Source: Kitasatospora paranensis
GTDB lineage: Bacteria > Actinomycetota > Actinomycetes > Streptomycetales > Streptomycetaceae
Length of the DNA stretch: 64,000 nt
Direction: 5' to 3'
Assembly: GCF_039544005.1 (NCBI RefSeq)
Contig: NZ_BAABKV010000001.1
Location: 3,596,001-3,660,000, forward strand
A program made the translations under genes and the position numbers. Of this stretch, positions 38,501 to 47,106 are shown one piece after another. A model generated the notes under the pieces. That model was not told the DNA's origin, searched no databases, and was given only the letters and a program-made list of their open reading frames with translations. Position 1 is the stretch's first letter, and the number at the start of each line of letters is the position of its first letter.

Positions 38501-39807
38501 CCGTTCCAGGCACCGTTCGTGAGACCGGTCAGCGGCGTGATCTGGGTGCCGTCGTCGCCCTGCAGGTGGAGGGCGCCGGTGCTGTCGTCCTTGACCACCG
38601 TGCCGGAGTGGCCGGCAAGGTTGAGCTGGAGGGCCTGGCCGGCCCAGCACTCGTCGCCGGACATGTCGATGCCCGACTTCAGACACGCCTTGTAGGACCG
38701 GGAGATGGAACCGGCCGAGTAGTCCCAGCCGTCTCCGACCCAGGACGACTGCGAGTTGGTGGAGGCCGTCCGGCCGTCCACCGCCGCGGAGTCGTAGCCG
38801 AGCATCACGCTGGGCGCCGCACCGCCGATGGCGGTCGGCATGTCGAAGGTGTAACTGTACGAGAAGTCACCGGCGTTCGAGCCGGCGCTCCACTGCGCCG
38901 ACGGCGCGATCGGCGTGGCGGCGAACGAGCCCATCGAGCCGGACGGCGCGGCCTCGGCGGCCAGCACCATCGCACCCGAGGCGGTCGCCCCGAGGGCCTG
39001 GACGGCGTGCGAGGTCGCCCCGCCCGTGCTGGACGGGGTGGACGCGGTCGGGGCTGCCGGCAGAGCCACCTTGGCGGTCAGCTTGCCGGTGCGGGCGTCG
39101 ACGGCCGACTGCACCGGCGTGCGCTTCTGGCACTCCGGCTTCGACGGCGTGGTCAGGGCACACGCGGGGAGCTGTACGAGACGTGCACGGTCGCTCCAGC
39201 CGGTGGTGCCGGCGAGCGACTTCAGGTCGACGGAGAGCTGGAGCGGGTGGCCGGCCCTCGCCGAGCCGTTGGCGCCCTCCAGCGTGACGACCGGGCCGGA
39301 GGCTCCGGTGGCCCTGGACTTTGCCGCGTCCAGCACGTCGACCTTCACCGACGGCGAGCCGGCGGCCGAGTCCTTGGCCGTCCCCAGGTCGGTGAGGTAG
39401 ACCGGCAGCTGGCCGGCCTGCACCGACGCCGCTCCGCCCGAGGCCGGGGCGGCGCCGCCCGTGAGCTTGCGGGCCGCCTCCTGCTCGGGCGACACCTTCG
39501 GCAGGGCGACGGTCGCCGACCCGCTCTTCCCCGCGACGGCCGCGGGGGTCTTCCACTCCTTCGGGACACCGCCGGCAGCGGTCTGTCCCGTCGTCCCCGC
39601 CGACTTGCCTCTGACGGACTTCGTGTCCGGCAGCGGTGTGTTCGGCGGTGTCCACACCTTCGGATTCGGCTGCTTCGCGGCGAGCGCATCCGCCGGCGGT
39701 ACGGCCAACAACGACATTGCAACTGCGGTAAGCGCGACCAGACCCACTCCGCGCGACTGGCTTCTCAGCCAGCGCCCGTGTGGGGAGCGCGCACGCCAAG
39801 CCCCCAC
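32590..39807 (-). CDS. Secreted Rhs/YD-repeat polymorphic toxin with Hint domain and WHH-type nuclease tip
   Basis: Encodes 2,405 residues from GTG 39807, chosen because GGGGAG lies 6 nt upstream; an in-frame start at 39858 is weaker. The signal peptide is GLVALTAVAMSLLAVPPADA. A long region with Rhs/YD repeats follows (YDGLGRLTAS, YDLLGRKTAQYDG, YDPFGRPTRT) and the Rhs core YDPKTGRFLSVDPLF. The Hint domain (about 2128-2280) runs from CPIPGKNSFLPGTQVELADG through TAHHPYWDE to HTYYVLAGSTPILVHNC; it should cut off the tip. The last ~125 residues (WTWNHSQDCGLMELVSMSVH, then HTGGFS) resemble WHH nucleases. The tip is lower in GC than the body. Its junction with the body coincides with the proposed att core. 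Confidence 0.9.
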   Translation of the reverse strand: MGAWRARSPHGRWLRSQSRGVGLVALTAVAMSLLAVPPADALAAKQPNPKVWTPPNTPLPDTKSVRGKSAGTTGQTAAGGVPKEWKTPAAVAGKSGSATVALPKVSPEQEAARKLTGGAAPASGGAASVQAGQLPVYLTDLGTAKDSAAGSPSVKVDVLDAAKSRATGASGPVVTLEGANGSARAGHPLQLSVDLKSLAGTTGWSDRARLVQLPACALTTPSKPECQKRTPVQSAVDARTGKLTAKVALPAAPTASTPSSTGGATSHAVQALGATASGAMVLAAEAAPSGSMGSFAATPIAPSAQWSAGSNAGDFSYSYTFDMPTAIGGAAPSVMLGYDSAAVDGRTASTNSQSSWVGDGWDYSAGSISRSYKACLKSGIDMSGDECWAGQALQLNLAGHSGTVVKDDSTGALHLQGDDGTQITPLTGLTNGAWNGEGFKVTTTDGTQYYFGANHLPGGDGTDPASNSVNTVPVYHPHVGDPCYNSSTGAASWCQMGWQWNLDYIVDLHGNLIKYNYSREDNYYSRGGGQNNGTGTLTKYNRFSNVAEIDYGLRLADQIASKGAGNPAAKIVFTTAERCFASGSITCTTAQRTVANQSSWPDSPLDQNCASTGACTNYGPSFWTTKRLTNVATTIYVGGAARPVDSWDLTQVWSDPGDGTSPTLWLSSIKRSGTNGQSALSVPQVSFTAAQMANRVDGLVPAAPQFNRPRMKEITTETGGRINVTYKPVECSRVNGTMPASADTNTMACMPVKWVPPGSPATTKPVDDWFHKILVASVTEQSLVTSDVAKVTEYTYGGGAAWHRNDSEFADDDTRTYDNFRGYQTVTTTTGNGSDGAKTKAVTTFLRGMGGQVTDTWGGTITDSEELAGFVRETQTYESAAAGAKVVAGERTTPWVSGVTSTHTQTGSLPKVYAHYVNTAEVESRSLLSDGTTWRTTERDATYDEAHAGRVDTVDVKGDTSRSDQEQCTKTTYAGGTNTMLVEFPQRILTLAGACGQTPTAANTIADTLTYYDGQALGTIGTLGDQTQTQVLASYNTDGTPSYRTTAKATFDAYGRQKTTTDPNRTDATHASGATTSTVYTPATGELPTSVDVTNALGWKSTTTIDPGRGVPTKAVDENGRITEEAYDALGRLTSVWQPGRDKATQSANRVFSYAMNGSAGPSTVTSQTLREDSTYSNSIQIYDGLGRVRQTQAMPVFGQVGRLISEATFDSHGWQIKATPSYYNGDSGPTSTIFLPQDSDVAAQTWNEYDGLGRLTASKFMSYAQEQWRTTVAYPGAERTDTTPPPGGYATTTITDATGAAVETRQYKSNTPTGAYDATTYGHDVAGRPTWTKDSTTNHQWSQTYDLLGQQTSSTDPDAGVSTTVYDSAGHVASATDARQKSVSFTYDLLGRKTAQYDGTDTTDNSKKTASWAYDTLAKGKPDSSTSYANGVAYTKAVTGYDIGYRPTGSSLTIPSVTGETELAGTYNWSMQYTPVMGLPKKVTMPAVGGLASETVGNSYDVDGNFKTSSGLSYLVQGMQYDPFGRPTRTTVGPFGTQVVSTQAYDPATGRAVQSTLDKQTSTTTHVDVTNYTYNKAGSLTSASDVQDGTKTDLQCFTYDYLGRLNAAWTDKGTTTTAPAPSVLGIGGCTNPVEPTAATATSRIGGPAPYWQSYSYDATGNRTQFVQHDVTGVTTKDKTVGQTFATGPNTPTTAQNTGGGTGGPHALMLSTATVNGVGTDTKYQYDASGNTTSITDGSGTKTLTWNSQGRIQTVHDTGTSGDTSYVYDADGNQLIRRAGGKTTVNMGTDEVTLDTATHTMSDTRYYSAPGGLTITRVTAAGGGTLYYQASDPHGTNGVQMDAATLTATRRPTDPFGNVRGTQPSGWAGDKGFVGGTLENTGFTNLGARQYDPKTGRFLSVDPLFNAADPQSWNGYAYAGNDPVGNADPSGLMIDRDPTPGVCNGPCVGGTTGTHGDGSGSGSGGGNPSGKGSGANDDALRQKQAADAALAKAKQAREELLNKIVDVVGDLIGFNDARDCFTKGDVMGCINTALNFVPWAKVFKAVKVGIKAFKLWREGEKAYTAIRSAERIAKDAEEAYNFARKTEKEASEAEQAATHADDGPMPEAKEDTPSSSSHDSEPPSRESSSCPIPGKNSFLPGTQVELADGSTKAINELKVGDQVLATDPQTGRTAARPVVATIITPDDAQFTDLTVAVSGQDGARSTTSGITSTAHHPYWDESTSRWTDAEDVKVGDKLRSSDGTSVVVTAARSYNTAPRTAYNLTVADIHTYYVLAGSTPILVHNCNGAVNGHTSACPCASGGTPVGPINARLAGGTHPVTGVPFDAQGFPDFSAWKDPNVPDVRITLTGSRSADFAAADKAAGITAAYRKGTWTWNHSQDCGLMELVSMSVHSQTGHTGGFSIC
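32987..33000 (-). other. Proposed attR core inside the Rhs toxin gene
   Basis: Identical 14 bp to 26552-26565, here joining the nuclease tip to the toxin body. Left of the core, both sites share similar Hint-end codons; right of it, the body sequence here differs completely from the element DNA at 26566. Translated HTYYV remains in frame on both sides. Confidence 0.6.
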
Positions 39808-40031
39808 CGAAACTCCCCGATAATCTTCATGCCACACACAAATGACGCCCCGACACATCGGGGCGCCACGAGATATACAGATGTAAGCGAACGGGATCAG
39901 ACACTAGGGGCGAACAGTCGTGCGACACCACGTCCCAGCGGCGGATTTGACGATTCCTTTACCTGTCGGGAGGTTGCCAAATCACGACAAGAACCGAAAA
40001 CCGGCCATGAAGTCGGCAGCCCGTCGACCGG

Positions 40032-41207
40032 TCAGGGCGCGTCCGGGTAGACGAACACCACGAAGCCGCCGTACGCCGCCGAGATCAGTGCCGCGGAACC
40101 CAGCAGCAGGACCAGTGACGCCCGGCTGCGCAGCCGGGCGAGACCGTTGGCGAGCGGCAGCAGCAGGGCGAAGGCGGGCAGCAGGAAACGGGCGCGCGAG
40201 TTGAAGTAGGCGGCGTCGCCGAGGGCGAGCACCAGCATGGCGGCGCTGAAAAGGACCAGCACCGGGGGCTGGCGGTGCAGCACCGAGACGACCAGCAGGA
40301 CGACCGAGCCGGCCAGCACGGCGGCGACCACCACGTCGGTCAGCCAGACCTGGTCGGCGTGGGTGAAGAGGTCGCGCAGTGAGTAGAAGGTGCTGCGGCC
40401 GAGGTCGAAGCGCGAGTGCCAGGCGTCCTGGACGCGGAAGTAGCCGTCCCAGCGGCCCTTCACGGCGGCGACCCAGGCGAGGAAGCCGAGGAAGCCCAGG
40501 GGCGCGATCACTGCGCCGAGCGCCGTCCGCCATCCGCCGCGCCGGCGGACGAGCTCCCACAGCGCCGCCGCGCAGACGGCCGCCGCCAGCGCGATGCCGG
40601 TCGGCCGGGTCAGCCCCGCGGCCAGACAGAGCGCCCCGGCCCACACCCAGCGGCGGGTGAGCAGGGCGTAGCAGGCCCAGGCCGCCAGCGCCGTGAACAG
40701 CTGCTCCGAGTAGGCGGCGCTCTCCACCACCGCGTACGGGGTGACGCCCCACAGCACGGCGGCGATCACCCCGGTACGGTGCCCGTAGAGGTGGGCGCCG
40801 ACGGCGAAGATCCCCCAGGCCGCGGCCAGCGACGCCGTCCACGCCACCAGCAGTGCGGCCCGGTTGGGCTGCAGGGGCAGGACGGTGTGCACCAGCCGGA
40901 TCAGGGCGGGGTAGGCGGGGAAGAACGCGTACGGCTCGTACGGGCCGTACGGGCCGGGCCGGGGCGCCGTGCCGGCGTAGCCGTGGACGGCGATCGCCTG
41001 GTACCAGAAGGCGTCCCAGAGCGAGGAGAGCCGGCCCAGGGCGGAGCCCTTCCGGTGGATGTTCCACACCACGAGCACCAGGACGCCGATCACCCGGACG
41101 GCGGCATAGCCGAGCAGCGCCGGTGCGGCGGCGCGCAGGGCGTCGGCGCTGCGGGCCCGGAGGCCGATGCGCTGTCCGGCGGCGTGGGACGACAGCACGA
41201 CGGGCAT
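40032..41207 (-). CDS. GT-C-type membrane glycosyltransferase (PIG-V-like mannosyltransferase)
   Basis: Encodes 391 residues with about ten hydrophobic segments, starting MPVVLSSHAAGQRIGLRARS. LWDAFWYQAIAVHGYAG holds the acidic residue in the first outer loop common to GT-C enzymes; PYAFFPAYPALIRLVHTVLP and LTRPTGIALA are shared with the paralogue at 43142. GT-C enzymes take a polyprenyl-phosphate sugar and glycosylate lipids or proteins outside the membrane. It ends the minus-strand glycan block; the Rhs toxin gene begins 224 bp further left. Confidence 0.75.
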   Translation of the reverse strand: MPVVLSSHAAGQRIGLRARSADALRAAAPALLGYAAVRVIGVLVLVVWNIHRKGSALGRLSSLWDAFWYQAIAVHGYAGTAPRPGPYGPYEPYAFFPAYPALIRLVHTVLPLQPNRAALLVAWTASLAAAWGIFAVGAHLYGHRTGVIAAVLWGVTPYAVVESAAYSEQLFTALAAWACYALLTRRWVWAGALCLAAGLTRPTGIALAAAVCAAALWELVRRRGGWRTALGAVIAPLGFLGFLAWVAAVKGRWDGYFRVQDAWHSRFDLGRSTFYSLRDLFTHADQVWLTDVVVAAVLAGSVVLLVVSVLHRQPPVLVLFSAAMLVLALGDAAYFNSRARFLLPAFALLLPLANGLARLRSRASLVLLLGSAALISAAYGGFVVFVYPDAP

Positions 41208-41251
41208 GGGCCCCTCCCACGGCGGACGGCCGTCCGGTGCCCCGGACGGGC

Positions 41252-41283
41252 GGAGGGCCGTGCCCGCACGGGCACGGCCCTCC
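41252..41283. terminator. Hairpin downstream of the gene at 41360
   Basis: A perfect 15-bp stem (GGAGGGCCGTGCCCG with complement) and a 2-nt loop; separates two minus-strand glycosyltransferase genes. Confidence 0.8.
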
Positions 41284-41359
41284 GATCAGACCGCGGGGGC
41301 GGGAGGGCGGGCAAGTCGAGCGTCAACCTGGCTTGACGCCCGGGCGACCGCCCCCTCGG

Positions 41360-42993
41360 CTACGCGTGGACGAGCTTCAGCAGGACCTCGCCCTGCGGGC
41401 TCCGGGCGACCTCCTGGAAGGCCGACCCGGTCGGCACCTCGCCGTCGGCGGGACTGATCAGCACCCAGGTGGCGTGGTACTTCTCCATCAGCCGGACCTG
41501 CTCGGCCTCGGTGGTGCCCTCGGCGAAGAACGCGTTGGTGTCCGCGCCCCGCTCCTCGAGCACGCCCAGCGGGATCGCCGGGTCGGGGTAGCCCGCCTCG
41601 ACGGTGAAGTAGCCGTAGGCCGCCAGCATGGACAGCGGGCGGGTGCCCTTGGTCATCACCACGTCGCCGTACTTCAGGTACGCGTCGGTCCACTGGAAGC
41701 CGGCCCAGGTGTCCCAGGCCTGGACGTTCTTGACCACGGCCTTCGGCCACTGCGACTTCGGGACGATGTAGAAGGCTGCGCCGGACTGCACCCAGACGCC
41801 GACCAGCAGGACACCGGTGGCGATCAGCGACAGCTCCCGGCGGAACCACTGGCTGCGCGGGACGCGGACGAGTTCCAGGGCCACCGCGAACTGCAGCATC
41901 ATCAGCGCGCCCGGGTAGGCCCGGCCCCAGCTGTAGTGGCCGCTGGCCCAGCCGTAGAACACCGTCGCGCCGACCAGCAGGAAGGTCATCACGAGCGGGT
42001 CCAACCGGTCGCGCCGGAACCGCATCACCAGCGCCGGGACACCGAGCAGCACCGCGAAGCCGAACCAGTTCAGCGGCTGCATGTAGAGGTGGCGGTGCAT
42101 GGTGTCGAGCGCCGCGGACTGCTGGAGGCTGAACAGGCTCCAGTACGGCCACACGGCGGCCCCGGCGAGCACCACCGCACCGGACAGCACCCAGAACAGC
42201 CAGTCCCGGAGGGTGAAGGCCCGCAGCGATCCGGCCAGGATGCCGAGCAGGCCCAGGGCCATCACGATCCCGGTGAACGGGTGGGAGAGCAGGACCACGA
42301 AGAACACCGCGCCGAGGGCCAGGTGCGCGCACACCCGGAGCAGCGGGGACAGGTTGAGCGGCCGTGTCCCGGGCACCCGGCCGAGCAGCCGCAGCGCGGC
42401 GGCCCAGACCAGCAGCATCAGGCCGGCGGCGAAGGCGCTCGGGAAGGAGACGCCGAGCGAGAAGGAGATGAACGACTCGAAGCCGCTCCACACCCGGACG
42501 TCGGTGCCCCAGAGGAAGAAGTAGCAGGCCAGGACCAGCACAGGGGCCCAGCGGCGGGTGGTGAGCGCCCGGGTGAAGGCGCCGATGCCCGCCAGGACGA
42601 GCAGGACGTTCATCACCGCGAGCAGGTGCAGGGTCTTCAGCGGCACCAAGCCGGTGGCCCGCGAGACCAGGGCACCGAAGACCTGGTACGGCGAGAAGTA
42701 CGGGCTGCCGTTCCCCGGGAGGTCGACCATCGGGCTGGTCGGGTGCGCGAGGTTCTCCCGGAGCCGCCAGATCGTCGAGGCGTGCTGGCCGATGTCGCCG
42801 GACCACGGCAGCCGCGCGCAGATCGGAAGCATGAACAGGAAGAAGAGCAGCCCGACGATCCGGTAGGGCGTCGGCCTGAACAGCCGTCCCGCGGCACGCC
42901 GCCGAGACCCGTCCGACGGGGAAGCGATCCGGGTATCTCGTCGGCTTCCGCCCCTGTGGGGGCTGGTCCGGTCGACGCGGCCGTATCGGTCAT
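41360..42993 (-). CDS. Multi-span membrane protein, probable GT-C glycosyltransferase (frame break near 42920)
   Basis: ATG 42993 opens MTDTAASTGPAPTGAEADEI; near 42920 one base seems missing (CCC/CCCC run), after which the protein continues LFRPTPYRIVGLLFFLFMLP. Reconstructed length about 540 residues. About ten membrane spans; the first outer loop contains ARLPWSGDIGQHASTIWRLR with an aspartate, a usual GT-C feature. The C-terminal soluble part (about 150 residues, ATWVLISPADGEVPTGSAF) lies outside. The alternative is a start at 42832 inside the first span, which would be too short. Substrate unknown; it stands in the envelope glycan block. Confidence 0.6.
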
Positions 42994-43081
42994 GAAGGCA
43001 TCCTAGAGTACGAAAATCAGCCCAACGGCCGTGCGGCGCCGCGCCCGACCGGTGTCCGGACCGCCGCGCGGGACGGCGTGC

Positions 43082-43136
43082 CGGGCCTGCGGAGGCCGGG
43101 CGGGCGTCCCTGCCCGGCCCGGGGCCCGCAGGCCCG
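43082..43136. terminator. Nested hairpin downstream of the gene at 43142
   Basis: Outer arms CGGGCCTGCG (43082-43091) and complement (43127-43136), inner arms GGCCGGGC-like (43094-43101 with 43112-43119). Position after the stop fits a terminator; could also be incidental in such G/C-rich DNA. Confidence 0.5.
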
Positions 43137-43141
43137 ACCGA

Positions 43142-44377
43142 TCACGGCGAGAAACGCGACACGAAGGTCAGGAACACCCCGTACACGCCGGAGCACAGGG
43201 CCGCGGTGAGCAGCACCAGCCAGCGCGCCGCGGGCTGGCGCAGCCGGGCCAGTCCCGCGGCGAGCGGGAGCAGCAGGGCGAACGCGGGGACGAGGAACCG
43301 TGCCCGGGGCGCGTAGTCCGAGCCGTCCCCGAGCGCGATCACGAGCATCATCGCGCTGAAGACGAGCAGGACGAGCGGCTGCCGCTGACCGACCGAAACC
43401 GCGAACAGCAGCACCGCCGCGACCACCACCCCGGCCATGACGACCTGGTCGACCGTGGTGGCCCCGCCGCCCGACCCCAGGAAGAGCCGGTGAAGCCAGC
43501 GGACGGTGCCCACCCCGCCGTCGAACTGCGAACCCCAGGCGGACTGCACGTCGAAGTAGCCCTTGAGCGAACCGCGGACCCAGCCCACGTAGCCGACGTA
43601 GCCGATCCAGCCGAGCGGCGCCAGGAAGGCACCGGCCAGTGGCCGCCACCACGCGGTGGCACCGTCGCCGCGGCCCCGCAGGATCTGCAGCGCCGTCCAG
43701 GCGCCGGCCACCACCACGGCGGCCGCGACGGCCATGCCGGTGGGCCTGACGAGGCAGGACAGGGTGCTGATCGCGCCGGCCCAGACCCAGCGGCGGGTGA
43801 GCGCGGCGTACAGGGCCCAGGCCGCGGCGGCGGTGAACAGGGCCTCGGTGTACGCGTAGCTCTCGACGACGGCGTGCGGGATGACGCCCCACAGCACGGC
43901 CGCCACCACGCCGGCCCGCCGCCCGTAGAGGTGCGCGCCGATCGCGAAGATCCCGGCCGCGGCGAGCAGCGCGCCGGCCCAGGCGACGAGCAGGGCCGCG
44001 TGGACGGCACTGACCGGCAGCACCGTGTCCACGGCCCGGATCAGCCCCGGGTAGACCGGGAAGAAGGCCCGGGACGAGTAGGGGACGCCGTTCTGGTAGC
44101 CGGGGATGCCGAGGTCGTCGACGTAGCCGCGCTTGGCGACGTCGAGGTAGAAGACCGCGTCCCAGAGGGTCCCGAGCCGGGTCAGCGTGGATCCGCGGCC
44201 CGGATGCGTCCACAGCATGAGCAGACCCACCAGGCGCACGGCCGCGTAGCCGAGCAGGGCCGGAGCCGCGTAGCGGACGGCGGCGACAGCCCGGCCGCTG
44301 CGCGACAGCGGCGGCGTCGCCTGCCGCTGGGGCCCGGAGGTGGAGAGGTCGGCCAGGTCACTCGCCACGGCGGGCAC
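43142..44377 (-). CDS. GT-C-type membrane glycosyltransferase, paralogue of the gene at 40032
   Basis: Encodes 411 residues from GTG 44377, overlapping the end of the acyltransferase gene by 20 bp, so the two are coupled. LLGYAAVRLVGLLML, LWDAVFYLDVAKRGYVDD, FFPVYPGLIRAVDTVLPVSA, GAHLYGRRAGVVAAVLWGVI and CLVRPTGMAVA line up with the paralogue. About ten spans. Presumably transfers a sugar from a polyprenyl carrier at the outer face of the membrane; donor and acceptor unknown. Confidence 0.75.
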   Translation of the reverse strand: MPAVASDLADLSTSGPQRQATPPLSRSGRAVAAVRYAAPALLGYAAVRLVGLLMLWTHPGRGSTLTRLGTLWDAVFYLDVAKRGYVDDLGIPGYQNGVPYSSRAFFPVYPGLIRAVDTVLPVSAVHAALLVAWAGALLAAAGIFAIGAHLYGRRAGVVAAVLWGVIPHAVVESYAYTEALFTAAAAWALYAALTRRWVWAGAISTLSCLVRPTGMAVAAAVVVAGAWTALQILRGRGDGATAWWRPLAGAFLAPLGWIGYVGYVGWVRGSLKGYFDVQSAWGSQFDGGVGTVRWLHRLFLGSGGGATTVDQVVMAGVVVAAVLLFAVSVGQRQPLVLLVFSAMMLVIALGDGSDYAPRARFLVPAFALLLPLAAGLARLRQPAARWLVLLTAALCSGVYGVFLTFVSRFSP

Positions 44378-45553
44378 CCCCGAAGGCGGCGGCGTCGGCC
44401 TCGGTGAGCCGGTCGAAGGCCGTGGTGAGCCGGCGCTTCAGCAGACCGGAGAGCGGCTTCTCCACGATCCGGTGCAGCAGCCAGGCCGCGATGAGCACGG
44501 TCGCGACCACGACGGCCAGCGTCGGCGCGGGGGCGAGGTGCCCGCGCAGCCAGTGGATCATGGTGATGCCGATCTCCTGGTGGATCAGGTAGAGCGGGTA
44601 GGTGAGCGCACCGGCGGTGGTCAGCCACTTCCAGGTGATCCGGTCGAACAGCCCGAGGGCGGCGGCGAGGACGAGACCGAAGCAGAGCGTCATGATCGCG
44701 ACCGCGACCGTCCAGGACAGGTGCTGGGGCAGCCACTGCTGGTAGACGCGGATCGTGCCGGACAGCTGGTACTGGGCGAGCAGCCAGGAGAAGACCACGA
44801 TGCCCCAGAGCAGGAAGCTCTGCCCGAACCGGTACATCAGGTACATCGCGATGCCCGCCACGAAGTACGGCGAGTAGGAGGCCTGCGCGAGGGTGCTGAG
44901 CAGCGGGAGGCCCGCCACCGGGGCGAGCACGCCCGCGAGGGTCCACAGCACGCAGAAGACGACCGCCCGGCGGTAGGTGAGGCCGAAGGCGACGACCACC
45001 GCGAAGACGATGTAGAAGAGCATCTCGACCCAGAGCGTCCAGTAGCTGGGGTCGACGGCCTGGGCCCCCAGGGGGCCTGCAGCATGGTCAGGTTGGCCAG
45101 CACCACCCGGGGCGTCAGCGCGTGCGCCGTGCTGAAGGAGTAGCCGGCAGCGAGCACCACCGCGGACGTCAGGGCGACCGCCGCCCAGTACGCCGGGTAG
45201 AGCCTGACCACACGGGATATGAAGAAGTCCCGCGGCCGCTTGCCCCAGCACGACATGCAGATGACGAAGCCGCTGATCAGGAAGAACAGGTCCACGCCGA
45301 GCCAGCCGTAGATCGCCGGTCCGTGCAGCCCGGGGAGCAGTTCGTCCGGTGCGCCGCGCCAGACCTTCTCCCAGCCCGCCGGCTTCCCCACGTAGTGGAA
45401 GCACATGACGCTGAGGGCGGCGACGAGACGCAGCCCGTCCAGCACGTACAGCCGCGGCCTGCGGGCCGGGGCGGACGGCCGGGGCCGGTCCTGCGTCGAT
45501 TCGGGCGCCGGCTCGTCGGTGCTGCGACCGAGCGGCATGGCGGGCAACGGCAT
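44358..45553 (-). CDS. Acyltransferase-3 family membrane protein (frame break near 45075)
   Basis: It starts MPLPAMPLGRSTDEPAPEST; RLYVLDGLRLVAALSVMCFH contains the family histidine-arginine region, followed by WLGVDLFFLISGFVICMS and SRVVRLYPAYWAAVAL. At about 45070 (CCCCC and GGGGG runs) one base is missing; the protein resumes as AVDPSYWTLWVEMLFYIVFA and ends in LLHRIVEKPLSGLLKRRL, a typical end. About ten spans, about 398 residues. Such proteins acetylate or acylate exported sugars (OafA type). A close paralogue lies at 47107; both flank the GT87 gene. Confidence 0.85.
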
Positions 45554-45710
45554 GGGCAGGGGTGTCCGATCAGGAGGTCAGCAGGGAGGCCCGGGTACGC
45601 GAGGTCCCGGGAGTCCGCCGGGTGTGTCGGTGGTCGGCCGATCCGGCCGGGGCGCGGAACCGCGGGCCCAGGATAGCTGCCCCGTTCGATCACCCGGCGG
45701 ACAGGCCGCG

Positions 45711-46991
45711 CTAGCGCCGGGGGACGACGGTGGCCTGCCAGAGCCTCCGGCAGGAGAGCACGGTGGCGGCCAGCAGGAGCAGGTTGCGGGCGACCAGGAC
45801 GGCCGTCAGTGCGGCACTGCCGCGCATCAGCTCCTCGAAGAAGAGGGGGTACTCGACCGTGGTCAGTGCGGTGGCCGCTGCCAGCAGGGCCACCACCGGT
45901 CGCTGGGTCGTCGAGCGGTGGACGAGGCAGACGGCGCCGAGACCCACCAGCCAGATGAAGTACTGCGGGCTGATCACCCGACTCGTGGTGGTGAACACCA
46001 GGACGGCGGCGAGCGCCGCGTCCGCCGGGGTGGCGGCCGACCAGACCGAGGCCCGCCAGCGCCACAGCAGCAGCCAGCAGAAGCCGAGGACGGTGAGGGC
46101 CACCATGCCGTGGGCGAGTTCCGGCACGTAGGGGCCGAGGAACTCCATCGATCCGTAGTGGTACTGGATCCGGCCGGTGTAGCCCGCGAATCGGCTGCCC
46201 ACCAGGAGCACCGAGCCGGCCAGCGATTCGAACTCGACGCCCCGGCTCTGCTGGGCGCCCAGGAAGTCGAAGGGCCCCGTGAAGACGAGGCAGAGGATGG
46301 CGGTCAGCGCCACGGCGGCCGCGACAAAGCCGGCCACGGCCGACTTCAGGGTGCGGCCGCGCGGGGCGCCGAAGACGGCGAAGGCCGGCCAGACCTTGAT
46401 CATCGCGCCGAACGAGGCGAGCGCGCCGCCCCACCCCGGACGGCGGCCGACCACCAGGAGGGCCGTCACCGCGAAGGCGGTGACGATCACGTCGTAGCGG
46501 GCGTAGGGCATGTAGAGCATCAGCGGCAGGCCGAGCACCCAGACCCACACCCCGGCGGTGCTCCGCTCGCCGGTCCGGGCGGACAGCAGCAGGCAGAGCA
46601 TCACCACGAGGTCGGCGAGGAACGCCACCACGACGAAGCCCTGCACGTAGTTCCCGGCCGGCACCGCCTTCGGGGCGAGCATGACGAGCGCCGCACCGGG
46701 CGGGTACTGCCAGGTCGGGTCGCCCAGCGGGTACGACCCGGTCGCGAGGATGCGGCTCCACTTCTCGTAGAGGGTGTGCATCTCGCCCTCGACGTTCACC
46801 TTCATCGCGAACAGCAGGCCGATCATGAGCACCCGGCTGCACGCCCAGTAGCCCGCGGGCGCGAGAAGCCGGACGGGCATGCCGCCGAGCCGTTCCGGCA
46901 GCCCGCCGCTCCCGGTGGCGGGCGTGGCGGGGGCCGCCGTGTCCAGGCCGCCGGGCGGCTCCAGACCGAGAGAACTGTGGGACGACATCAT
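45711..46991 (-). CDS. GT87-like (DUF2029) polyprenol-dependent mannosyltransferase
   Basis: Encodes 426 residues with roughly ten spans. The outer loop HTLYEKWSRILATGSYPLGD with PTWQYPPGAALVM and YMPYARYDVIVTAFAVTALL are typical of GT87/DUF2029 proteins, as is RVISPQYFIWL near the C-terminus. In mycobacteria relatives build lipomannan or arabinomannan branches from polyprenyl-phosphomannose. Here it lies between two acyltransferase-3 genes, so its product may be acylated. Confidence 0.75.
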   Translation of the reverse strand: MMSSHSSLGLEPPGGLDTAAPATPATGSGGLPERLGGMPVRLLAPAGYWACSRVLMIGLLFAMKVNVEGEMHTLYEKWSRILATGSYPLGDPTWQYPPGAALVMLAPKAVPAGNYVQGFVVVAFLADLVVMLCLLLSARTGERSTAGVWVWVLGLPLMLYMPYARYDVIVTAFAVTALLVVGRRPGWGGALASFGAMIKVWPAFAVFGAPRGRTLKSAVAGFVAAAVALTAILCLVFTGPFDFLGAQQSRGVEFESLAGSVLLVGSRFAGYTGRIQYHYGSMEFLGPYVPELAHGMVALTVLGFCWLLLWRWRASVWSAATPADAALAAVLVFTTTSRVISPQYFIWLVGLGAVCLVHRSTTQRPVVALLAAATALTTVEYPLFFEELMRGSAALTAVLVARNLLLLAATVLSCRRLWQATVVPRR

Positions 46992-47106
46992 GCTCCGTCA
47001 CTCCTGCGGCCCCGCGCGGGCTCCGCGAGAATCCGGCCGACAGGCATCGAAAGATCGGACAGGTCCGGGCTGTGGACTTCCACAGGCGGTTCGTGACGCT
47101 GCGCGG

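Noticed and set aside
35692..40050. A 1,452-codon open frame antisense to the Rhs toxin
   Set aside because: Shadow of third-position GC bias in the Rhs gene; no domain or ribosome site.
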